A stretch of DNA of 64,000 bases, from the NCBI GenBank assembly GCA_030674185.1, contig CM060307.1:47738181-47802180 (forward strand). Reading direction: 5' to 3'. Shown here one piece after another: positions 45,212 through 64,000 of the stretch (position 1 is its first letter; every line of letters begins with the position of its first letter). The position numbers were made by a program, and so were the translations under genes. The notes below the pieces were generated by a model that was given only the letters and a program-made list of their open reading frames with translations, searched no databases and was not told the origin of the DNA. Origin of the DNA: Monoplex corrugatus. Lineage: Eukaryota; Mollusca; Gastropoda; Littorinimorpha; Ranellidae.

Positions 45212-45459
45212 GTCTGGATCTCGCTCAGATGACAAAGATTAGTTTTCTACAACAGTGGTCTTTAATTTTTGAGAAGGTGATTTTGCAAACCTCAGGTTCA
45301 TTCTCACGTCAAGTGAAGGGTTTGATTTTGTGATCAGGTTTTTGGATGGTCACAGTTCAGAACTTATGTTGAATCACATGGCATTGGTTAAACATGACTA
45401 ATTCAGATTTTTCTTTCTTCTTTGGTAGAGGTTTAATGGAAATATGGTTTGCAAGGAAT

Positions 45460-46738
45460 ATGGTTTTAAGTGAAACTGAAGAATGTTATATAAAATATGT
45501 TTATAAAGTGTACACTTAGTAAATACTGTAAAAGGGTGTTATGAGGTAAATGGAAGGCAGTGATAGATTTTTCTGGCATAGTGATCACTTCAAAGGTGGA
45601 GGACATGTTTATAAAGTTGTACACGCATAGTGATCCCTTGAGAAGTGAAAGAATGTGTTTGTAAAGTTGTACTTGCTTAGTGATCACTTAAAAGGTGAAA
45701 GTAAGTGTTATATAAAGTTGTACTCACATAGTGATCACTTTAAAGGTGAAAGGAAGTGTTATACAAAGTTGTACTCACATAGTGATCACTTAAAAGGTGA
45801 AAGTGTTATATAAAGTTGTACTTGCTTAGTGATCACTTAAAAGGTGAAAGTAAGTGTTGTACAAAGTTGTATTTGCTAAGTGATCACTTAAAAGGTGAAA
45901 GGAAGCCTTAGTGATCACTTTAAAGGTGAAAGGAAGTGTTATATAATATAAAGTTGTACTCGCATAGTGATCACTTAAAAGGTGAAAGTAAGTGTTATAT
46001 AAAGTTGTACTCACATAGTGATCACTTTAAAGGTGAAAGGAAGTGTTATACAAAGTTGTACTTGCATAGTGATCACTTAAAAGGTGAAAGTGTTATATAA
46101 AGTTGTACTTGCTTAGTGATCACTTAAAAGGTGAAAGGAAGTGTTATATAAAGTTGTACTTGCTTAGTGATCACTTAAAAGGTGAAAGTAAGTGTTATAC
46201 AAAGTTGTACTTGCTAAGTGATCACTTAAAAGGTGAAAGGAAGCCTTAGTGATCACTTTAAAGGTGAAAGGAAGTGTTATATAATATAAAGTTGTACTCG
46301 CATAGTGATCACTTAAAAGGTGAAAGGAAGTGTTATATAAAGTTGTACTCGCATAGTGATCACTTTAAAGGTGAAAGGAAGTGTTATACAAAGTTGCACT
46401 TGCTTAGTGATCACTTAAAAGGTGAAAGGAAGTGTTATACAAAGTTGTACTTGCTTAGTGATCACTTAAAAGGTGAAAGGAAGTGTTATACAAAGTTGTA
46501 CTTGCTTAGTGATCATTTAAAAGGTGAAAGGAAGTGTTATACAAAGTTGTGCTTGCTAAGTGATCACTTAAAAGGTGAAAGGAAGTGTTTATAAAGTTGT
46601 ACTTGCTTAGTGATCACTTAAAAGGTGAAAGGAAGTGTTTATAAAGTTGTAGTCGCATTTTGATCAGAGGTGAAAGGAAGTGGTTATAAAGTTGTACTTG
46701 CATAGTGATCACTTAAAAAGTGAAAGTGTTTATAAAGT
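45460..46738. repeat. 51 bp satellite array in the TRIM-NHL 3' flank
   Basis: About 24 copies of a unit containing TAGTGATCACTTAAAAGGTG, AAAGGAAGTGTTATA and AAAGTTGTACTTGC. The modal spacing is 51 bases (for example 46405 and 46456). Each unit carries the palindrome TGATCA. The array begins about 250 bases after the stop codon, so it probably lies in the 3' untranslated region. The 51-base period (17 codons) keeps plus and minus frames open by arithmetic only. Confidence 0.95.
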
Positions 46739-46739
46739 T

Positions 46740-46745
46740 AATAAA
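46740..46745 (+). terminator. Possible polyadenylation signal of the TRIM-NHL gene
   Basis: AATAAA directly after the satellite array, about 1.5 kb beyond the stop codon. Another AATAAA lies near 49527. Which one is used cannot be decided from sequence. Confidence 0.35.
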
Positions 46746-47750
46746 AGAATAATTATCAACTCTATTTTAATCTCATAAGAAGCATTTTAAAGTTTTATGT
46801 GGAGTTCATCATGCATAACTATATTCAGTAATGAAAATCACTTGTAATTTCGGTGAAGATGTGGCATCTGTTATGCAATTTGTTTTACAGTCTTTCCACA
46901 AGTTTCAGCATTCTATTGAGCATATGAACATTTAAGATTTGGCATTTTACTGAGCACATGATTGTGGAAGACTGCACAAGATTAGAAGCATTTTATTAGT
47001 ACTGTGAAAAGCTAGGTAGTCAAAAAAGTTTGATGAACCAGTCAATTCTACACATAACAAACTATTTTTACACCAGTTTTCTGGAAATGATCCAGTAGAA
47101 TGTATCATGAGGTAAATTGAATTGTGGAGAGAATGGTTGTAGTGAAGACATAATTTGAAACTTGATTGCATGCAGAGCAGTGATTTAATGTTGCACACAT
47201 GAAATATGTTTGAAACACAAGCAGAAGATTTGTGAGAACATAGGCGAGGTTTTGTCATTGGAAGTCTGTGCTGGACAACTGAATGTCTTCAGAAATTGTG
47301 CAACACTTAAGAGAAAAATTGAAGTCTCATTCAGTTGGTTGCAAATTAAAAAACGAAACAAGTGTATTAAGAGATGATTATTTCTGAGAGGTTTACAGAT
47401 ACATCTTCTTTATGGTTCTTATGATATCTTTGTTAACCAATATAAACATTTCTATCAGACTTTGAGGTGTTGATTTTTGTTTTTTAAATAGTGTCACCCA
47501 CAAAAGAGTAAGTTACACAAAGGGTTAAGTTGTAGACAATCTCTGTATATTTTTAATTTCAGAGCATTAACCATCTAAACTATGATGAAAATATAATTCT
47601 CTTCATTCAAGCATGCTTACTCATCAGCTGAGTCAGTATTTTGCATCTTTATTGATGTTTGCATGATGGTTCTTCTACAGGAATGACAGTGACAGTTTAT
47701 GATGAAGAAAAGGCCACATTTTCAGACTGTAAGTCATATCTTTACTGCAC
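46746..47750. other. Intergenic or 3' UTR DNA
   Basis: AT-rich, no feature recognised. Confidence 0.5.
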
Positions 47751-48119
47751 ATGAAATTACATATTCACATTAAAAACAATGGCACTAAAAGCGTGCACGC
47801 ACCCCTCCAAAATACCAATACCCAGAACAAAATACAAAACATGTTGCAGATAAACAGGAATTATTTTGAACAATTGAAAGACACTGTAGTACAAAGATCA
47901 GCAACAGTATTAGGTCAGTATAGTACCTTGAAAATGTATCAAGGACTCTTACAACTTGTAATTACAAGTGCTCAGTTTGACCTCTTTCATGCTGATGCTG
48001 CATGTATGGCTACTGTTGAACGTAGCAAAAGTTTTGTTGCAGATTGTAAATGGCCTGATAACTTTGATACTGTTGGTAATTTGCTGCAGTGTGAATACTT
48101 GGAAATAGTATCATCATAG
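47751..48119 (+). CDS. Open frame of 122 codons, unassigned
   Basis: An intronless plus-strand frame runs from ATG 47751 to a stop at 48119. It includes LQINRNYFEQLKDTVVQRSA, LGQYSTLKMYQGLLQLVITS and ATVERSKSFVADCKWPDNFD. Composition is balanced rather than low-complexity, and a frame this long is uncommon in such AT-rich DNA. No homologous family was recognised, and no splice or promoter evidence is seen. It may be a chance frame in a long 3' UTR or a small decayed gene. Confidence 0.2.
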   Translation: MKLHIHIKNNGTKSVHAPLQNTNTQNKIQNMLQINRNYFEQLKDTVVQRSATVLGQYSTLKMYQGLLQLVITSAQFDLFHADAACMATVERSKSFVADCKWPDNFDTVGNLLQCEYLEIVSS

Positions 48120-49026
48120 TTGATTTATTACTTTTGAATTAGTGTCCAGTGCTTTTTATCTGCCACACAAAAGATGCTAGGGTATAAGTGATAGATGTAA
48201 TGAGTTCAGTGTAAATAGTGTGATTTATTGTCTGAAAATGTATGGTATGTGGTCTAAGAATAAGGTGTTCATTTTTTTTTCAACGTCTGTCAAAAAAAAA
48301 AAAAAAAAAGAAAATTTCAACAGGAGGTGTGTGCGCATGTATGTGTGTATATGAAAAATCTGGAAAATGTGTGAATTGACTTGCAATTTGTATGAATATT
48401 TTTTCTTCTTATTTTGTTTTAATCAAAGTTGGTTATGGTGCATTGTGTGAATAGTTGTAATTGCGCATTTGACTGGGCGTGAACAGTTTTGAAAGTGTTC
48501 ATGCGAAGGTCTTAAATTATCAGGTATGCAGTGTATTAAGAACTCTCAGTATCTAAATGCTATCACACTTAAATTCATGATGCGGATCATGGTGGCCTAA
48601 AATGTGTCAAAACATTAGAATGGTTTTATCAGTTCTTTGTGGATGGCTTCGTCCCAGACTTCATGCACAGGTGCAACCAGTTGTATTGCTTCTATTTTCA
48701 AGTTTCAACCTACATAACCCAGTATTTGTTCATGGTGGTTTATTAAGTGAAAAAGTGGATCTCCTTGGATTTTTTGTTTGTTTCTGTGTGTGGCCTGGTG
48801 TGAACAAAAGATTTTATTTTATGAATTGGGAATGGGCATGTCCCAGCTCTAGGGGTCACCACATAGAGGAAGGGGTATGGTTTAAGTATGAATTACTTGA
48901 GGATTGAACAACCCTTCCTTGATTAGTCTGCATATAATTTGGGTTGTTTTTCTCTTCTGTAATTGTGTGTTGGTCAGATAACATTCTGTGCAGTTGCTCT
49001 GCTTACCCTCCTTGGTCCTTAAAAAC
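48120..49026. other. Intergenic DNA
   Basis: AT-rich DNA with an A-run near 48291. No feature recognised. Confidence 0.5.
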
Positions 49027-49224
49027 ATTAATCAAAGGACATAACTCTTGAGAATTATCTCCCATGTTGTACTTTTCAAATCTAACACAGTTTGCGCTAC
49101 CCATTCAGCTAGCATAGAAGCAGATACACACAGTACTTTAGTAGCTGAATGGGTAGCACAAACTGTTAGATTTGAGAAGTACAACATGGGAGATAATTCT
49201 CAAGAGTTATGTCCTTTGATTAAT
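49027..49224. repeat. Large near-perfect inverted repeat (hairpin)
   Basis: Arms 49027-49110 and 49143-49224 are reverse complements with few mismatches. The left arm begins ATTAATCAAAGGACATAACT and ends ACCCATTCAGCT. The loop is about 32 bases. Length and symmetry fit a foldback MITE; the outer ATTAAT may be part of a target site. Confidence 0.92.
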
Positions 49225-49526
49225 ATTATAAAAATTCTCCCTGCTTCCCTTTTATTTCTTTGGTATTACCTTAAAACATGTTTTATTGATTCAAAGTATT
49301 TGTTTATCAGTCCTGAAGATGCTCATCTCGGTTGAAAATTTTTTTTATGTACATTTCTGGTTGAGATTTGACCGCATACTTAATGTGATGGCTTCATTAG
49401 GGATTGCGTTTATGCCAGAATATTCTTTTTTCGGACTTGCATCAAGTACAAAAATTTCAAGTACAAAAATGAGTGAAGTCTTTCAGTTTGTGTATTGATA
49501 TTTTTCTTTGTTGACTACATTATGAA

Positions 49527-49532
49527 AATAAA
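49527..49532 (+). terminator. Alternative polyadenylation signal
   Basis: AATAAA in the TATGAAAATAAAAG context. It would give the TRIM-NHL transcript a 3' untranslated region of about 4.3 kb containing the satellite and hairpin. Confidence 0.25.
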
Positions 49533-49747
49533 AGTTTATCTCTTTTCATTTGTTGATTGACTGTAATGTCCTGTTATAGTGAATGAATGGTGTGTATGTT
49601 GCATCAGTTTGGTGGGTGTTGTCTTGTTCTGTGAAGCCTGTCTTGTGTCGACCAATGGGTAGTTACGAATGTCAGTATCAATTTGGTGCAGTGTCTATTG
49701 ATTTTATTTAGAACAAAGAAAACAAAATAAAAACTGACACAGAGGGA

Positions 49748-49912
49748 TATATGTCTATATGAGTGTGTATGAGTGCAAAGATTTCTTGGCTATGTATAGG
49801 ACAGGTCAGGTCAGTCTCCAATGTCAACATACGTCTATGTGAGTATGCATGTACGAGTGCAAAGATTTCTCGACTATGTATAGGACAGGTCAGGTCAGTC
49901 TCCACGGTCAAC
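49748..49912. repeat. Tandem duplication of about 82 bp
   Basis: Two copies sharing GAGTGCAAAGATTTCT, CTATGTATAGGACAGGTCAG and GTCAGTCTCC, about 82 bases apart. Confidence 0.88.
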
Positions 49913-52900
49913 ATGTACAGACCTGAGTGTGCCTGAATCCACTTTGTGTACACATGCATACAAAACCTGAAATCCTTTGGGCCATATCAGTGTTTATTAA
50001 CATCAGGAAACATGAATATACATAGCCAGCATACATCACCTTTAGGGTTTGTACAGAACTTTGGGGGAGATTTAAAGACTTTTAAAGGGCTTTTTTCCAG
50101 GGATGCTCCCACTATACAATTGTCATTATTTCTATGCAATATACAAAAAAAAAAGAAGTATTGACTGTATTTAAACCAGAATGCATTTCACAGCCTGGGT
50201 CAACAGCATGTGGCAACATCAGAAATAATCTATGTATTTGTGTAAGTGTGCGTGTGTATATGCACATGTATGTATACGTACATACATATATATCTTTTTT
50301 CCTTTTAAGAATTTAAATTAAAAAAAATAGTTGACCCCAGCAATTTTAAGTGTGTGTCATGCCCATGACACTGCCTTTTATTTTTTTGCCTGATTCCTGG
50401 TGGAGTTTTTGAAGAAAAATTTTTTTGTGCGTCTGCTTCAACGTGTATCAGTAAAACAGCTTACATGTGTGTCATGATCAAGTGGTTTTGACTCTTTTCT
50501 CCATTTTTGATTCCTGATATTTTTCAAAAAGTGCGATTTGTGCCGTTTCAACATTACTTATTTACTTGGGTTGTACTGGATGACTTTAACTGGACAAGTG
50601 TGATAACGGCTGGTGGTAGACCATAGTGCTAGAATGGGTTATTGATGTTTTTCCCACATGTGCCTGTGTTTGTATCCTCTTATGTGACCTCTTACTGTCA
50701 GTGATGTCTAATTACATACAGTCCATTGCCAGCTGGGTGTTTCATTCATTTGACCTGAGCCACACAGTGACACAAAATACATGTTCTTGTACTCACTCAC
50801 ACACACACCTGCATTGGACTACAGTCAAAAATGGCCAAGATGGGTAATAAATCCTCCTTACATTTTCAACTGCATTGCCATAAATTTTACGCAAGTAGTC
50901 CTGAAATAAACTGGATAAATGTTTTAAATCTGTTTAAAATCTCTCCATGAATTAACTGAAAAGTCATTGTTGATACTTGTGAACACTTTTTGTGTAGATG
51001 TGGCCTTCACATGACAATCTTCGTTACTTCATCACACTACACATTTACATCAGATTTGGTTACAATTTGTCTATAAACAGCACATACATCTTCAAATAAT
51101 GTTTTTCAAAATACAGAACTGTCTTAACCATATTTGTGACACTTGCTCAAAGGAATGTACATACCAAGTTTGCTAAAAATCCTTCCACAATAAGCCGAGA
51201 AACTGCTGAAACATTTTCTTCACTTACAGTACATTTACTCTTGGTGTCAATCGTTTTCTTTTCTTATGGAAGGCACGTGATTTTGTAAATAGAAAAAAAA
51301 AAAGGCACTTGAGATCGTGATTTCCATGTTTTTCCATTTCAATAAATTTGTGACGGATGACAACCAACAATGGCAAATGTGTTCACGGGGTCTCGTTTCT
51401 GACAGCTTTAGATTAAAAGCAGTTTTCATAAATGATTTCAAGATGGCATGTTTGTTGAAGGAGTTTTGTGGGTACCTCTCCTCAACCAAAAAAATTTGTT
51501 TCGTGACATCTAAAAAACTAATGAATGAAACTTTTACATTGATACTGTTACCCCAGTTCCACACTTAAGCTGCCTCCTGTTGGTTCCTCTCCCTCACTTC
51601 TCCAATGTCCTTTTCTTCATAGGAAAATGTAGAAATAGAAATTACACCCACTCCCTAAGATTACAAATTAATACATATTCCTTTTGATATAGGACAAACG
51701 ACAATTTACATACAGTATTGAATTGCACTTCAAATGAACAACATGAAACTTCAGAACCAAATGAAAAACTGCTGTAGCTTTTAAAATGGAAGTGTTCTGA
51801 ACATTCATACAAGTGTCAAAACTTAAATAATAGGATACAAAACTTTCACTACATGCAAGGAATCCACTGAAATAACAATACCAAAAAAATGACAATAAGA
51901 ATGGCACATGTTTCTTGCAATCTTTTTCTGAAACAATGGATTCAAAGTTCTTGTTCAAATTTGTAAGAATTGGCCAGTTCATCAGAAAGAAGAAAAATCA
52001 AGGTGGGGTTGGGTGGGGGATCCTTGTCAGTATTTTTTCAAAGATATGCCTATAGCTGCAATCATTGAAAATCTTAAAATCCAAGAAACACAATGTTATC
52101 AACTCCAAGTCTCAAACCATCTCATTTGCAAAGGTATTTGCAAAACAGTAACACATCAATGAAACAATATATTTTTAATCTTTACCATACACCATGGGTA
52201 AAAAATAGCCCTGATATTCATCTGAAAATTAAGTGACGTCAACAAAAATCTACGACTTTATTGTACATGCACTTGAAAATATACATAATCCAAAACAAGT
52301 GTGACTGCCCGCATTCAAGCAAACCGGAACCAAAAAAAATCACACGAAGAATAAGAACGCATATTTAATACAAGACAGAACAGGCGCAAATTCTTGGCCA
52401 ACTGGCCCGAGAAAAATTGCTGTTTTATACGCATTCTTCTTTCATGTTTTTTTCTGGTTCCTGAAAATATACATGTTTATTTGAAAAAGAACCACACAGT
52501 CTGTAATCATGTACCTGCAAACTTTCAGTACTCACACACAAGTAGTAAAGAAGGTAATGAACACACAGCTGAAGGGAACAATAATGCATTAAACTATAAA
52601 CAGATATCACAATTAGTAGTGTGTATTTTATTCACGCCACATGACAAAGATCAGTTTAGATTGCCTATAACTATGAGAAAGATTGGCAGATACCTTGCTA
52701 TCCACAGCTTAACAGTAGATGATGGCATCCGGTGGACTGGAGGATGTACATGTTTTTCCGATCATGAGCTACTTTGACATCTGCAGCTGGACTGGAAATC
52801 TGATGCAATACTTCTGTCCGTTCCAGACACTGGATCTGAGATAAATTTGTTCGTAAAGGTTGCATTTGTGCCAAGTCTTATTCCATGAAGAATGTTGGCT

Positions 52901-52920
52901 TTTGCGGTCTTCTGTCAAAC
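49913..52920. other. Intergenic DNA between the convergent genes
   Basis: No exon with matching splice sites was found on either strand. AT-rich with T and A runs. It probably includes the FANCI 3' flank. Confidence 0.5.
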
Positions 52921-52923
52921 ATA

Positions 52924-52929
52924 TTTATT
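52924..52929 (-). terminator. Possible polyadenylation signal of FANCI
   Basis: Minus-strand AATAAA (TTTATT on the plus strand) about 290 bases downstream of the FANCI stop codon. It is the nearest such hexamer noted; usage is unproven. Confidence 0.4.
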
Positions 52930-53217
52930 CAGATTGTGACTATATGACAATGTTTCTACTGCAGTCTATTTTGCCTTTTCATTCTCACAGAAAGTTAAAT
53001 TTATATGTATCCTGCATTTTGTTAAAATCAACAAACCCATGTCTCTTGAATACAGTTCACTTTTAAATCAGTGGTGAAGACTGTACTGTCCTGCAGTGAA
53101 CTACCCACACATTTTTTACTTTTCAATGTAGTTCCTGCAATTTGCTCAATTTTTGGCATTACTGAAATCAGTGGTAGCATTGATACTATCCTGCTGTGAA
53201 GGACCCACAAACAGTTT

Positions 53218-63092
<9,875 letters not shown>

Positions 63093-63337
63093 CTGCAACA
63101 AGAAATATGCACATTAAAGTATTTTACACGGAAAAAAATTGTTTTACAAACCTAAACAAATACACTATTCATGTATGTTTTAACTCTTCCACTAATAAAA
63201 AAAATCTTGTCGCTTTTACTAAGCTTTTTTACGGGTCTTACATATAACAAAGCTTTATTTTCTTTTATAAACTGTTACTTTTTAAGCGAATCTGAAAACT
63301 TTTAATTGCTGGAATGATTTCTGTTTTTACCCTAGAA

Positions 63338-64000
63338 CTGTAAATACAAACAAGGCCTACCAAGTGGACTGTAAATACACACAAACAGGGCGTACAGACT
63401 GTAAATACAAACAAGGCCTACCAAGTGGACTGTAAATACACACAAACAGGGCGTACAGACTGTAAATACAAACAAGGCCTACCCAGTGGACTGTAAATAC
63501 ACACAAACAGGGCGTACAAACAGACTGTAAATACAAACAAGGCCTACCAAGTGGACTGTAAATACACACAAACAGGGCGTAAAGACTGTAAATACAAACA
63601 AGGCCTACCAAGTGGACTGTAAATACACACAAACAGGGCCTACAAACGGACTGTAAATACAAACAAGGCCTACCAAGTGGACTGTAAATACAAACAAGGC
63701 CTACCGAGTGGACTGTAAATACAAACAAGGCCTACCAAATGGACTGTAAGTACAAACAAGGGCCTACCAAATGGACTGTAAATACAAACAAGGCCTACCA
63801 AATGGACTGTAAATACAAACAAGGCCTACCAAGTGGACTGTAAATACAAACAAGGCCTACCGAGTGGACTGTAAATACAAACAAGGCCTACCAAATGGAC
63901 TGTAAATACAAACAAGGCCTACCAAATGGACTGTAAATACAAACAAGGCCTTCCAAGTGGACTGTAAATACACACAAACAAGGCCTACCAAATGGACTGT
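63338..64000. repeat. 30-31 bp tandem array in a FANCI intron, continues past the window
   Basis: More than 20 units built on GGACTGTAAATACAAACAAG and GCCTACCAAGT. In the left half, units alternate between the CAAACAAGGCCTACC type and a CACACAAACAGGGCGTACA type, giving a dimeric higher-order period of about 60 bases. The right half is monomeric. The array runs off the end of the window. Confidence 0.95.

Noticed and set aside
45826..46594. Plus- and minus-strand frames rich in L-L-S-D-H and K-G-E-R-K-C-Y
   Set aside because: They come from the 51 bp satellite, a 17-codon period, with no independent coding evidence.

Overview
The window is nuclear DNA of an animal. Genes are split into many short exons with GT-AG introns, most sequence is non-coding, (GT)n/(CA)n microsatellites and minisatellites are very abundant, and decayed LINE and SINE copies fill the gaps. 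The repeat types (RTE-like and CR1-like LINEs, tRNA-derived SINEs, TTAA-bounded MITEs) and the gene content suggest a lophotrochozoan, probably a gastropod mollusc. That placement is inference.

Layout. Bases 1-13,900 hold no convincing gene: a 27-28 bp minisatellite split by a CR1-like LINE, compound microsatellites, RTE 3' ends and SINE-like repeats. Bases 13,940-24,600 contain exon-like pieces on the minus strand that join in phase into a possible small unrecognised gene. These lie among a second CR1-like LINE (14.4-15.9 kb) and a fairly long but broken RTE-like LINE (16.2-18.95 kb). Bases 25,300-28,400 are LINE remnants, including one LINE nested inside another.

Bases 28,547-45,211 carry the better part of a plus-strand TRIM-NHL-like gene. 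One 2.4 kb exon encodes the end of a B-box, a coiled coil and a long disordered linker. Five short exons encode a six-blade NHL propeller and the stop codon. All five junctions keep the reading frame. The RING and most of the B-box were not found in the window.

Bases 53,218-63,092 carry the last ten exons of FANCI (Fanconi anaemia group I) on the minus strand. They give about 439 C-terminal residues, again with every splice phase consistent. The 5' two thirds of the gene lie beyond base 64,000. The TRIM-NHL gene and FANCI converge tail to tail across about 8 kb of 3' flanking DNA that includes a 51-bp satellite and a large hairpin.

There is no sign of an operon, CRISPR array or other prokaryotic-style system, and no functional link between the two clear genes is evident from sequence. 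The most interesting points are the TRIM-NHL linker (20-residue tandem repeats and several SUMO-type motifs), the possible minus-strand gene, six or more copies of one RTE 3' end, and the repeat architecture in and around FANCI.
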